The notes below the pieces were generated by a model. That model ran no database searches, was not told the origin of the DNA, and worked only from the letters and a program-made list of their open reading frames with translations. 64,000 bases of DNA. It comes from Antitrichia curtipendula. Taxonomy: Eukaryota; Streptophyta; Bryopsida; Hypnales; Leucodontaceae. The stretch lies in NCBI GenBank assembly GCA_951230915.1, contig OX579635.1:9548001-9612000 (forward strand). The letters are read 5' to 3'. This document shows positions 13,389 to 25,959 of this stretch, in pieces (position 1 is the stretch's first letter; each line of letters starts with the position of its first letter). Position numbers and translations under genes: made by a program.

Positions 13389-13733
13389 TAGGTTTTGCTT
13401 TTTCTCACAAACCAAGGAAAATAATAGTATAGGGGTTCTTATAGGGGAAAGTTTATGTAGTCTATTGTTTATCTGACTAATGTCACTTTTCAAATAGATT
13501 TATATTTTGAAATCAAATATATATGTTTGGGATTTTATAGTATGCAAACACTCTTATTTCCGGGAATATAATTTAGTTTATAGTCCTTTACCATATGAAT
13601 GTGACATAATGCATCAAGTCCCAATCCTATCTAGGATTCTATAAGGTAAAATATTCTAGTCAAATGTTTTAGGTTTGGTCAAATCGTTAATGCAATGAAT
13701 GCTCTAGGACCTAATCAAATGTCAAGAGAATAT

Positions 13734-14689
13734 TTTTAACCCCTAAACGTCCAAACTACGTTTTTTTGCAATATAGCAATTTTGGGCAGCTCACTATGAA
13801 TGGAGTTTGTTTTGTTTTTCTTTGAAATTTCCACACAACATTTTTCTGAGAAGTAGCTTGAAGGTCCAACAATTTTCATAGCTTTTGACTATACTATTAA
13901 AAAGTTATGGTAAGATATTTTGTTTTCATTGCTCGGCGGGCAGCTTGGGCAGCAAAAATAACTTCTTGAAAAATCACTTTTTCTTAAAATTAAAATTTGA
14001 AATCAGTTCTCTAGATCTATATATACATGGAAAGCTTTGAGTCATTCGATTTGGATTAATGAGATGAAAGTTATGGGAGTTTTAGTTTGTGGGTAGTTTG
14101 TCAATAGTTATGGATTCTCTACTCTAAAATAAACTTTGAAGTCCTTTATTTAACTCAATTTTCATTATTTTTGAATTATTTTTAAAGAAATGGATGTAGA
14201 TTGTTTATTACAACATTCCAACCATTGGGATTGAAAATTTTCAATTCCATAAATAAATTATTAACAATTTGGTATTTTGAATCATTTTATACTTCTTTCT
14301 GCTTACTACTTTTTTCCTATATCATCTACAATTCCAAATGATCTGAAATTTTTCAAGCATGTAGCCAACTTGACTTTCAAAATGAGTCCAAAGAAGAACC
14401 ACAATTTTGAACATTTTTTTATATAAATATGACCTTCTAAAGTGCAGCTGTCCGTTTTTTCGCAGGATAAAAAAAAAGATTTTTGTCATTTCAAACACTA
14501 GTATCTTGCAATCTACACGGTAGAAAATTCTGAAATTTTTTCCACATCTTTCCAAACCATTTTACTACAAAATCCTACGGTCACATGTGTCCAAAAATGA
14601 TTTATTTCAAAAATTTGGGTCTTAATTAAAAATGGCAGTTTTAGAGCGTTTTTGGTGAAAACATAGTCAAATACATTTAGGGGTTAAAA
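13734..14689. mobile_element. full-length TIR element of the TTAACCCCTAAA family (956 bp)
   Basis: It begins TTTTAACCCCTAAA (13734-13747) and ends TTTAGGGGTTAAAA (14676-14689), a perfect 14 bp terminal inverted repeat. The interior has no transposase and aligns along its length with 41785-42722 and with both arms of the 637-2220 inverted repeat. Copies of other lengths with the same ends lie at 60632-61275, 62617-63204 and from 63626. I see no unambiguous target-site duplication, so the superfamily is undetermined. A non-autonomous DNA transposon is the simplest reading. Confidence 0.65.
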
Positions 14690-16854
14690 TAGTACATATA
14701 ACTTCTGAATTAAATTATTTTCTTATGTGTTGGTCAAATAGGCTAGTCAATCTATATCTATCATGCTTGATGCAAAGTGCATAGCAAATTTGTATTCTGT
14801 GTCAATTTTTCTTTATATGTAGAAAGTATGAAGGTAAGAATTTACACCTAAGGTCAAATTTTTTTCTTATTCTTTTTGCTTTTGATCAAATTTTTCCAAG
14901 TTCACACAATATTAGCACCTACTTATCATAAAACATAGGACCAAGATATTTATGATTAAGCACATGCCTAAAACCATGTACAAATATTCTCCAAAACGTG
15001 TGGAAACAACACCTAAAACTATGCAAATGAAATACTCCCAACCGTGAATGTAAAACCCTATTTCCGTGGTTTGTGGACCTATCATCGTGAATTGGACCTA
15101 TGACCGTGCAATATAGCTCTATTACTGTGGAACCAGCCCTAAGGCCGTGGAAAACAAAACGTGTTTGAGCCAGATGAAGCAAATTTCAGATGTGCATACC
15201 ATACTGAGCTAATTGAAATCAATACATATAGATGGGGTATACACATTCAATTCAGATCATCATAGAACCAAACTCGGAATGCAACTCATGCAGCTCACCA
15301 CATACATCAGTGTTAGAAGGTACTTTGAACAATTAAGCCATTCAATTTCACAGATGTGTTAATCTGCAAGCTCAACCTACTGCTCCACTACACAGAACAC
15401 AAGCATACATTTTAGTAATTGATTCACAATTTCCAAATAAAAGCCCTCACCATTGCACTCTCATCAACTGCTACTAGATTTGATGAGCTCGACAGATAAG
15501 GAAAATGACAACCTCAACCATATGAACGAAAACTTCTGTCATGCTTCAGCCTGCACTGTTGCTGGTCATTCTCAGCGATGACCTTGCCAAAGTCTACCAA
15601 GTTGAACTACCGTCCTCCCTCAATTTACATAACCCTTGTCCAATACTCTAGAAACAATTAAGAGAAAGATCTGTGCAAAACTGGCACTACTGAATCCACA
15701 GCAATACTTCCTTATAGTGTTCAACAAATCGAAATTCAATGTCTTGAAGATGAGTACAATTCAAAATTATCACTAAAACAGTCACATTGCTCAATCGGTC
15801 GTTGCAGACAAGCTCTAAATTGGCAAACCCTAACTCAAAAGGAAAAACTCAGTCAATGTAAGCTTGATGCAATGATGCCTCATAGAAGACCAATCAATTT
15901 GATCCTGCGACCTACGGTATGAATGTTGGATTAGGGCTCCTCTTCACTCCAGTCCCTGCCACCCCTGCAATTTATGCTCTGATGCTGGGTGTTGTTGACA
16001 CAAACAAGCTTGCACTTCGGTGCTGCCCCGCCCAGTCAAACTGAAAGATGGGGTTCCACCGTTCCACAGAGAGTCCGAGATCGTACCTGGGTGAGATGCT
16101 AGTGACTTACCCTTGCTTACGGTGGGAAACAAATTTCCCTAATAGCTCCTCTTTGGTCACATGTGCATCGGAATTCTCAGATCCGCACTCGCCTAAGAAG
16201 ACCAATCACGTGAGCAATCCTCGTCAATTGATTATGCTTGCGACTTCCCTAGCAAGCTTGAGATTTCATGCTCAATTTCTGATTCAAATTCGTCTTGCTT
16301 GGTCCCCGTCTCTCAAAGAATTGATCACCCTTCCGCTCAATGTCACAACAGATCCACGACACTCCAGTATTTCCAATCTTGCTCAAATTTTCGATCTAGG
16401 ATCAAATCCTAATTTTCCAAGGTTGAAACAGTCTTTTGAGCACGCTGCAATCTGCACAACAGGTATCCAGATTCCCGATTTACCAACCGCACCAACCGTG
16501 CTCGCCATGCACAGTCGATCGGTCCCCAATTGGGTGCACTTCGTCTCCAATTTTGAGAACAACAAGAACCTCACCTTTAATGCTCACGACTCAATCCTTG
16601 GGCAGTTTCCACTTAAACAAAGGTATCCACAACCCACAAATTTTCTCCAATTATTCCTCAATATGTCTGGCCACTATAATCACCGCAAGAAATTGTTCAC
16701 AGGCTCAAGATTGCAGCCACAATACTGAACCAAGCTCAATAATCTCATACACACTAACTCTTATCCTCTTAAAAAAAATAATCATGAATCTCATGCGCAC
16801 GTAAAAATCGACAGCCTCGAAGCGAGCACACATCGTTTACAAAACTCAAACTTA
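14690..16854 (-). other. GC-richer stretch with possible decayed or non-coding transcript, minus strand
   Basis: From about 15200 to 16830 the base composition is clearly less AT-rich than its surroundings. On the minus strand a frame starts near 16507 with MASTVGAVGKSGIWIPV and runs 41 codons to a stop. The same frame then stays readable in pieces separated by TGA codons (for example a piece with REVASIIN, then ENSDAHVTKEELLGKF). A 226-codon plus-strand ORF at 16048-16728 overlaps it but has no domain and atypical composition. I recognise neither. This could be a degraded gene, the first exon of a gene read to the left, or retroelement leader sequence. Confidence 0.2.
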
Positions 16855-17948
16855 GACCATCCCCACCAAGTTGTTCCCTATCCCTATTACAATTCTTCAT
16901 TCAAAAAGATAGGGATAGAGAAGCCCCTCCCCACTAGTGCTTCCCTAAATTTGAACAATTTTCTCCATCATTTTTTGTTCTCCATCTCAAATCCGGCCCC
17001 CATCAATTTATGTTTAACTTATATTAATTAGGTTTAGTTCAATTAAACTAACAACTCCATCAGGCCCAATAATTAGTAGCTCATTCAGTGATTCAGGACC
17101 ACAACTTAGCTTTCGTCCAATATATTGAATACGCACATGGCATGTAATGAAATATATTTCCAATCATTTAATCATTGTAAATTTTTGTTGGCAAAATGTA
17201 TTCGGGTTTAGTAAATATATTGTTTTTCTTTTATTAACCACCCTCCTCCAAAATGTTTTGATTGAATTCCAAATTAGTGTTATTTTTCATTTTTGATGAA
17301 GTGCCAAAGTGGCTATATAAAATTTTGTAATGGTGCTCCATATTGCATGTCTATAATTCTATTTCCATCCACAATCAGGCAATTTCATCCAATATTTTAT
17401 TTTTATTCAAAGTTTATGATAAGAATTTGTCCTCTCATTTGTCCTGAACACTCTTCCTATAATTATTCATTTGCAATTTATTGTAATTAAAATTAAGTCA
17501 ATTTAACTACTAATTTGATTAATAACTTAGTTAGTAACAACCATAACTGAGTTAAAAACTTAAATAGTAACAATGATAACCGAATTAGTAGGTTAATTAA
17601 GTTAGTTGTTTAATTACTTGACAATAATTGACCTCATCAACACTTGAATAAGTACAATACCCCAAAACAACAGTACCTACTAGAACAGGAAGCTCTACAA
17701 GTCTACATGGGTAGTTACTGCAAATCAAGTCAAATGTAGTCAGCAAATTCGGAATGAACATGCACTTTTTAGAAAAAAGAAGAATACAAGTTACTGAAAC
17801 CAAGTTTCCTATCTAGAATGTTCTATATGGAACTCAACCCCCCTGCCTAAATTTTTAGAGATAGGGAACCCTGGTGGGAGGGTGTTCTTTCCAATCCGGA
17901 TGAGTTTCTTCCGGATAGGAATAGAAAAGCCCCCTAATGGGCATGCTC
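16855..17948. mobile_element. Tourist/PIF-Harbinger-like non-autonomous element
   Basis: The ends are GACCATCCCCACCAAGTTG and, read inward from the right, GAGCATGCCCATTAGGGGG. Both are flanked by TTA (16852-16854; 17949-17951), the TTA/TAA duplication typical of PIF/Harbinger elements. Terminal similarity continues for about 100 bp at moderate identity: both ends carry a second block with 'tccctatc' and 'cccctccca' near 16905-16945 and 17850-17900. The 1.1 kb interior is AT-rich with only short ORFs. No transposase inside, so it would depend on an autonomous relative. Confidence 0.6.
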
Positions 17949-18013
17949 TTACACTGCAACCCTAACTCAAACATATACTTAAACACAATGTACAATAGGC
18001 AATAAGATAATAA

Positions 18014-18016
<3 letters not shown>

Positions 18017-18059
<43 letters not shown>
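18017..18059. repeat. (TA)n microsatellite
   Basis: Uninterrupted alternating AT for about 42 bp, followed by a short TTATTATTAT run. Confidence 0.95.
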
Positions 18060-18063
<4 letters not shown>

Positions 18064-18577
18064 TTATTATAAGCATAAAAAAATGAACACAATATAATGC
18101 CATGGTTTTTATTTTCTCACTGCCTTTTATACTCTTCCACGAGAAGGTCACAACCCTTTTCGAGGATTGTGTGTCATTTCCATTTTTTTTATTTTTTTTA
18201 TTTTTTTATTATTTATTATTTTTCATCCCCCCCCCGTCCCTTATGATAAAATCCTAGCCCCTTATAAATTTTTTAAGCTAATTTTAATATATTTTCTAAA
18301 CTGAAACTGAAAATGTTAATTATTCATAATTGTCCTAGGAAAACTAAGATAGTTCATTCGAAAATGTTGGAATACAGCTCCCAGGCTCATGGAATCAAGA
18401 TCCTAAGCTTACATATTAGCAACCTTGGAAAATGATGTCCAAATCGACAAAAAATCATCAAATTTTTGTTGATTTGGGTATTGTATTGATCATTTTCACA
18501 GTTTTTAGTTGATTTGGCACAAGTTGACAAAATGGTCACCAAATTTTTGCTGATTTGAATATAACAATGTCCAAGTC

Positions 18578-18582
18578 AAAAA

Positions 18583-18646
<64 letters not shown>
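18578..18646. repeat. poly(A) tract followed by (TA)n microsatellite
   Basis: 23 A residues (18578-18600) run directly into about 46 bp of alternating TA. It abuts the left end of the near-palindrome at 18648. A poly(A) run of this kind can mark the 3' end of a retroposon, but no body is recognisable upstream. Confidence 0.9.
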
Positions 18647-18647
<1 letters not shown>

Positions 18648-18648
<1 letters not shown>

Positions 18649-19254
18649 TTTTAACATAAAGAAGTTTCAAGTAACTTTTCAACATTTGGACAATGTTTAA
18701 ATGACCATGGTTGAAATTCTATGTACAATTGAATTTTTTTTCTAAACTTAATAATTCACAATTTTGTATTTTTTTAAATCAGCTAACTTCAAAGGTTGTT
18801 TTGGCATAGAATAAATTTTTCCAAAAAGTAGTGAACTAAGAAAAGTTGTAAAATGAAGCTAACTTCATCTTCAAAAATATGTTTCTAATTTTGAGTCTCC
18901 AATAGAAAATTATGGACAAAATTCAAAGAGGGATTGGAATGAACATTTTTTTCATTTTCGAATAGCCACTTTGAGTTTTGTTCATAACTTTTAATTGAAG
19001 ACTCTAAATTGCAAACAGATTTTTGGAAATGAAAGGTATCTTCATTTTACAACAGTTCTTAGTTCAAATCTTTTTGAAGAAAATTATTCTACTATGCCAA
19101 AATGGCCTTTTAAAGTCTGTTGATTTTTAAAAATATTGAATTTTGAATGATTAAGTTTAGAAGAAAAATTCAAATGTATATAAAATTTCAACCAAGGTCA
19201 TTTAAACACTGTCCAAACTTTGAAAATTTACTAGAAATTTCTTTAAGTTAAAAT
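18648..19254. repeat. near-palindrome, arms about 290 bp
   Basis: The left arm (about 18648-18935) and the reverse complement of the right arm (about 18970-19254) align throughout. Landmarks, left versus right, are 'attttaac' and 'gttaaaat' at the outer ends, 'ggacaatgtttaaatgacc', 'tctaaacttaat', 'ttttggcatag', 'gttgtaaaatgaag' and 'gacaaaattcaaag'. The loop is only about 35 bp. No ORF of substance. As RNA it would form one long imperfect hairpin. Confidence 0.75.
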
Positions 19255-19261
19255 TTTTTTA

Positions 19262-19530
19262 AAGTGTTGATTTTTCATTTGGTTTGTAAGCTTAGTAGAA
19301 TTCAAAGTCCATTTAAGCATAGTCAAACCATTTTTTTATAAACTCTGAACTAGTGAAATTTGGAAAATAAAGCTAACCTTTACCTCCAAAAATCTTTTTG
19401 CAATTTGGACCCTCCAATCAAAAGTTATAAACAAAATTTAGAGAAGGGTTGGAATTAATATTTTTTTGACAATTTTAATATGCTCTTTAACTTTGTCTAT
19501 AACTTTTGATTGGAGGGTTTGAACCTTGCA
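19262..19530. repeat. partial copy of the near-palindrome family
   Basis: About 19345-19442 and 19482-19530 repeat the inner part of the 18.6-19.3 kb structure, again as inverted arms ('cctccaaaaatctttttgca', 'ccctccaatcaaaagttata', then its reverse complement). A single-arm copy occurs near 43620-43800. Confidence 0.6.
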
Positions 19531-22500
19531 TCTTATGCTTGGGTGGAAAGACCCTTGATTGATTGAAGTGTCACTATGCTTGGGTGGCAATGCCATGTAG
19601 GTCAACCCTTGTGGCACAACCATGTAAGCGGTAGTCTGAGTGGCATTGCTTATGTGACAATCGCCACCTATATTGCCTACGTGGATCTTTTGTTGACTGT
19701 CATTTGTTGACTCTTGATTGGCTAAATCTTTTTTTAATTATTATCTTTTTCACTTGTCCAAATTAACAACCAAAACAAAGTATGTTTTGCATTGTCCAAG
19801 TCAACGCATTCAAATTCACAAATGAATGACACATCAAATCAACACTTCTTGTGAATATTTTATTGATCTAGTCGATGTCTTTCTAGTAATGATAGTATAA
19901 TATGGTGTCTACCATGGCAAATATTTAATACCACAATACATTTTCAATTTTAGCGACCTTTGCCAAATGTTTAGTAAATTTTAATTTCTCAACTTTGGCG
20001 GTTGAATAGGGATTTCAACACCTTTTATCAACCAAAATATTGAATATTTGATAGTTGTACAAGTATCCAATATAACATGCTACTAAGTACTATATTATCT
20101 GTGCTACCAGATACTATGGTATCCTCTCCATATAATCATTTGCTTGTAGTATATTACATTACTAGTATCCTTGCTATGTAATCATTTTACATTGATTATC
20201 GCTGTCGTGAGGGCTCAACAATATAGTCGTGTCTAAAAAGTCTTCGCACCCCCTCCGCCAATTGCAAGTATCCACAAAATACTCATCACACACACCACCA
20301 CCCCTTGAATTTCAACATCTTCACAACCATGTTTGCAAACAAGGAAATGTAAGCAATGAAATGTACATGTCATTAATCTATTGCTTTGACAAACCAAGAC
20401 GCGGACTAAGACGTTTTACCAACTTTGGATCTATGAACAAGTTTGTGGCATTTGAGTCAAGAAGAAGCCAAACGTTAGTGTAATTCACCTTCACTTGCAA
20501 ATAAATTAAACCACCTCTCTTGCCTCAAAACCACCCTTACAAACAACATTGCAAAGTTTAAGACCTATCTTAGCCTTGGCCTACGATTACAAGGAAACAA
20601 GATTAATAACCAATACCAAAAGGGCTCATGGTAATGGATATAGCACTCATAGGCTCCAAAGATCATCCATTAATGATGGTGGCCACCTAAGTCTAATTTC
20701 TTAATAATTTATATCATGCAATAGAGTTATTCGTAAAGTCATCCCTAGTTTGATACCCAATTTTAAACAAGCTCTTATACAAATTGGTGAAAGGAGGTAA
20801 AGCAACCCATATGGGATATGTAAATGGTTGGAGTTGTAAGTAACTTGTAAGAGCTTGGAGGAGCTCAATCTTAAAATAAACCCATATCCTTTGAGAGTTC
20901 ATAAAGAACAGTGGATTTCATTATAAAAACAACCTCTCCACCCTCCAATCTCACAAATTGTCAATGTACAATTTCTGTGACAGGTAAACTCAGGTCCAAA
21001 CTTTTGTAGGCACCATTTCGATGCGAAAGAATGTTTGGTCCCAAGTTTTGTTTTGCTAGTGTTGATTGCGCGAGCTTTTTACTTTTTCACCTGCTTTTTT
21101 ACATAAAGCAGGGCTTCAAACCCCAGTTTTACCTCTAAACTCGGGTTTACTTTACGAATAACTCTAATGATTCAAGAAAATAATTTTTTTTCTTCCGCAT
21201 GTTTACAAGTCTTAAACTTGTAAGCCACCTCTATTTAGATTAAATTTACAAAAGTTTAGATGAGCTGGTGTGGATTGTTCATGAAATAGGTATATAACTA
21301 TGTACGTGCAATTTTTTTTTATTATCATAGGCTTTGATGACTCTCCATGGTTGTATAATTGGTCATCAATGTAAAAAAGCATAGTTATACGAGATATGTG
21401 AATACTTGTGAGCCCAAAAGTTGATTTTATGGTATTGCTAAAGAATTTTCTTAAAATCATTAGACTGGTAAATTAACATTCAACTTTGTCATTTTTGATT
21501 ATTCGGGAGTAAATTTTATTTAAATGCATGCTTCTATTATTGTTAATTTCAACTAAAAACTTCAATATTAAAATTTTATTGGAGGCATTATTGGGTTTTT
21601 AAAATACAACAATGTTCTTAAAAAAATAAGAAACAAAATCAATATAAATGCAAGGAATTCTCATATCTTCAAGATTACATTTAAAACATCAAGAAATATA
21701 TTTAAAAAATATGTATATAAGACTCTTTTAAGGATGAAGTAAATTTTTTAATTCATTTAGAATTCATAACCTAGCACACTTCAAAATACATATATAATTA
21801 TATGAAATTAAAGAAAAATTTAATTGATATTGAAGAAACAAGCCAGTAGATGATTTATGAAAAATAAGTGGTATTCAAGTGAAGAGAAATATATTATAAG
21901 CATTCAAATGTAAAAGTATAGTTTTGGAGATGATTAACTTGAACAAATTGAAGAATGAAAAAATAAATGTAAATCCCTCAAATTTTTGCAATGAAAAAAA
22001 TGCCTGACATTGACATTTAAATGCCTTGCATTTAAAAACAAACTCAAGATGAAGATAGAGTAATTCTAAAAATGCAAACAAGAAGATTTAAATTATGAGG
22101 TCGATAAAGATCAATTAAATAGGTGCTAGAAAATCAATCAACTCCTCCCAGTAAAATTTCAAATGGATTTTTGATTGCTATAAAATGCATATTTTTATAT
22201 TGGAGAAATACAAAAGATAAAATGGGTTCATAAGATTAGGTACCAAGTTGTTAATGAAATAAGGGTATTAAGAAAAAACAAATAAAGAATTTTGAAGATG
22301 GATTTTCTAATGTATGATTCTAATGGTTCATTATTTTGAAAAAAATTGAAGAAATATTATTTCAATAGAAAGATTTATTGGATTTAAAAAAAAATTATGC
22401 TATAAAATGAAATAAAATATTTAAAAAATGGATGCTAAGTTAATTGGGCCTTAAGTATGTATATATATTGTCCTATTTATTTTTCTTCCCATCCACCTTG

Positions 22501-25400
22501 TATGCAATCAAAGAGCTTTTGTAATTGACTTCAACTTTTTATATTGAGTGAATAAAAAATGTAAAGTGAAATCTAAAGGTGAGTTATTTTTGTTTTATAA
22601 CTACACCTTTAACAAATTTCTTGTTATCCTATCATTTATCCTATCATTTATCTTATCATTTATTATAAATCATTCTTTTTGTATCTAAAGATAATTAGTC
22701 AATTTGATTTTAAAGTTATTTATCCTTTAAGAACTTATCACTAAGTAAAAGTCTTGTCTAGAATAGGCATGCTTATATTGCCAAACTAGTCCATGAAGAG
22801 GTGAGGTCCAAGAAAATAATTTTCTAGAATTTTCTAGAACTTACCATGTACAAAAATTAGGATGAAAAAAAAATTCATTCTTTTGGTATAATTGATCAAT
22901 GATCATTATTGATTCAATTGAATTGGTGATATTTTTTTTAAATTTTGATGTCCTATGCATTTTGCAGAATCATAAAAATGCTCAATATAATAGATTTCTT
23001 CAATCTGACAAATTATAATTTTCTAATTGAATAGAAGGGTTTTAACAATGACTTTAGCATCGTTCATTATTTTATTCAAATAAAGGTTTTTTGGAATTAT
23101 AAAAAATTGGCTCATTATATAGATATTTTAAGGTATTTTTATCTTCATTTATTTCTTTACCTTTTGTCTGTGCATATAAATTGAATATTTATAATTTATA
23201 ATATATATTTTTGCTTTAAGAACATTATTCAAAAGTTGTAGGTAGTGGTAGTTATTGCCTCTTTTGAGGTGATAGTGATAGTATAAAACTACGTACAAAC
23301 CCATTTGAGGTGGTAGTCATGGAATCATTTTTGTACACGTAGCATATATTCTAGCCATTGGACAAAAATCATATCTAGTTTCCTATGTTCAAGCATTCAA
23401 TCTCCAAATTTATTTTCCCTCCTTCTCAATTCCTTTCTTTGTGCAACAAATCCTACACTACATCAAAAAATTCAATTATGTATTTTTCCATTTAATCCTA
23501 AATCCTAATCTCTTCAACATTTTTTTCTTCAATCTCATATCTTTTTCTTTATCCCTTTCTGGCTCTTGAAACTGTTTGTACAGTACAAGAAGAAGAAGAA
23601 TAAACATTCAGAAATACACAAACATGTGAATTAGAAAGCATTAATTAACACAAAAATAACAAAGACCACCAAACAATTATACAACTATCATAAAGTTTGA
23701 GAATTCAATATCTAAAACACACTCTAATACTAAACTCCTTATTCAAAATTCACGAACATTCACGAGCATCCTATTCTAGGGCAATCCAAAGCATCACCAT
23801 CCTCATAAATCAAGGTACAAATTGCCAAATCCTAACTCTATCAATTCACCTCCAAATACTACACACGTTATATAGTGGTGCAAATTGACGTATCAAATAT
23901 TGCATCGCCAAATCCTCCTTTACATGCATCAAACTAGGTGATTGCTTTTGAAAATAATATAAAAATAATTGAATTTCAAGGAAGATACAAAATAACGTAG
24001 AAGCAAATAATAGTTGAAGACTTACAAGAATCCTTGAGGCGCTTTGTTTCATCTTTGGCCCATTTTTTGTATATTTCTTTGTCTTCTTCCATAGATAGCT
24101 TGGTCAAGCTGTACAATAAGAAAAAAACAAAAACAAATCATAGGATTCAATATATTGCATTAAAAATGTCATCCGAAAACATAAATCTTCAAATATTGCT
24201 TGCATAGAGAAATAAAGTATCCAAGAATGCATACTTGGGGAAGATTACGCAAGGTTGTCAAAAGATTGGAAAGGAAGCCTCTTCTCATGACAATTATTTT
24301 GTCACCATGCTCATAGGTGTCATTGCACAATGAGCCAATCCACCACCAACATTTTACATTCACTTGGATATAAACCACTACCTTCTCTTTTCTTGCTTGG
24401 CCTCCTTCAATACTCACATTTCTTCTTTTGTTATTTATTTTGTAAAATTCAAATCAATGGCTTCAGAAGAAGGAATGAATTTTTTTAAACACATTAATGG
24501 CTTTGGATTTTTCCAAAAGGAGGGAAAGAAATTGTAGGAACAAATCGTGCTTGCCTCTTTTCAAAGGATAGTAAATAATGAAATTTTTTCTATAATTTAA
24601 AAAATTATGAATGTTTTAATTTAATATTTTTATTTTCATAAATAATATATTCTATTGCTTCAAGAAAAACAACTTTATCTTTGCTTCATTTTTCATTTTT
24701 CTAATTTCCATTAGAAAATCTTGCCTTCAATATTTCAAGTTCCAATTTCAATATTTTTTTTCTTCACACTATGTAGTTTCAACTTTATTCATCCTGATCT
24801 GTAAATTTTTTATAAGATTGACCATCCTTTACTTTACTCCAATGCATTTGCCAAATCTTTAGATTTTGAAGATAGTTATTTTTTAATGAGATAAATACTT
24901 AATTCAAAAATTGATATCAGATTTGTATGACTAACTCTGGACAATGGTAGCCCAAAGTGGAGTCCCAACCTTGTTTGTGCCCCCCTATCCCCGTGCCACA
25001 AAAAAACTAAGTTATTGAATGTGGTTTGAAAAAAATAAAACCATCTCAACACAATTGATGTGAATGTAAAGAACACAGCAAATGGTGGTGAATATGGGCC
25101 ATAGATCTTGTTTGAAAATGTGTCAAGCTTCTCATAGTCGTTGATTGAGTACCGTTTGTGGAAAAATAGAACCACTAATGGATTTGAGCGAATGGGGTTT
25201 GGTGCCCACTCATCTCTATGTCTATGTGTTCTATATTTTCTTGTGGCTCAATGTGGTTTGTTGCATTTCGTGTGCAGTTTTGGAGTACTTTAAAGGTTTG
25301 TGATGCCTGATTGATTTCGTTTTGTTTGAATTGCCAATTGATTTGTTCGCTCATTGTCATTGTGATGTTGATGGATCTTTTGTTTGTTTCAAAGGTATAG
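19531..25400. other. AT-rich intergenic DNA; one weak coding-like stretch
   Basis: No recognisable gene. On the minus strand, 25360-25175 (61 codons, starting MTMSEQINWQF) abuts a second open frame at 25175-24876 containing YSINDYEKLDTFSNKIYGPY. Neither matches a family I know, and the second has no ATG at its start. About 22626-22664 holds three copies of a 13 bp repeat ('atcctatcattt' type). The remainder shows nothing that I can support. Confidence 0.3.
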
Positions 25401-25429
25401 TAACCAAACTTTGAGCGAGTCTACTAGTA

Positions 25430-25885
25430 CACTTGGAAGTGGCCACAAATGTTGCAAAGCCATTTGACTACAAGTCCAAGAGGTCGCAAGAGCTGGAGAA
25501 GAATAGCAAGCTCAAAAATGAATCAACTCTTTTGAGAGTTCAGGTGCTTGGTGTCACTAGTCTCTCGCACACGCAGCTTCGAAGCCATCTGGAGCCAACG
25601 AAGTGGATGAAACTCGTTCGGAGATGTCGCAGCAGCCGGCTCCGCTCAAAGCTCCTAGAATATCAAAGCCGGCATCAGCCAAGTCAAAGCGAAGAGACGA
25701 AGATAAAGAAGTCCATCACTGTTCACATGCGGGGTTCACCCCCCTGGTAAGTCCACGACTACAAAGCAGGGACGCCGGAGACTCACTCCAGGGACTGCGA
25801 GGGCTTCTCTCTAGGGACTCCAGCGACTGCGAGGCTTCACTCCAGGGAGTCTAGAGACTGCGAGGCTTCACGGAGAGCACTGAGG
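25430..25885 (+). other. GC-rich leader with 32-bp minisatellite upstream of transposon ORF1
   Basis: The composition shifts sharply to GC-rich. Two overlapping frames (25433-25750 and 25603-25854) are open but unrecognised. A degenerate tandem repeat with 'gactgcgagg.cttc' begins at 25793, 25825 and 25856 (period about 32 bp, array about 25775-25875). The position just before the Myb/SANT frame suggests a 5' leader or first exon of that transposon gene. Confidence 0.4.
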
Positions 25886-25959
25886 GTTAGGGCAGCTTGA
25901 GAGTGTAGTTTAGTATTAGTTTTGAATTTTTTTGTTGAACTCTTTCTCCAAAGATTTGG

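Noticed and set aside
17855..18151. 98-codon minus-strand ORF
   Set aside because: Largely the translation of the TA microsatellite (Tyr-Ile repeats).
25433..25854. 105- and 83-codon ORFs before the Myb/SANT frame
   Set aside because: Neither has a domain. The sequence is partly a 32-bp minisatellite, so they are treated as leader sequence.
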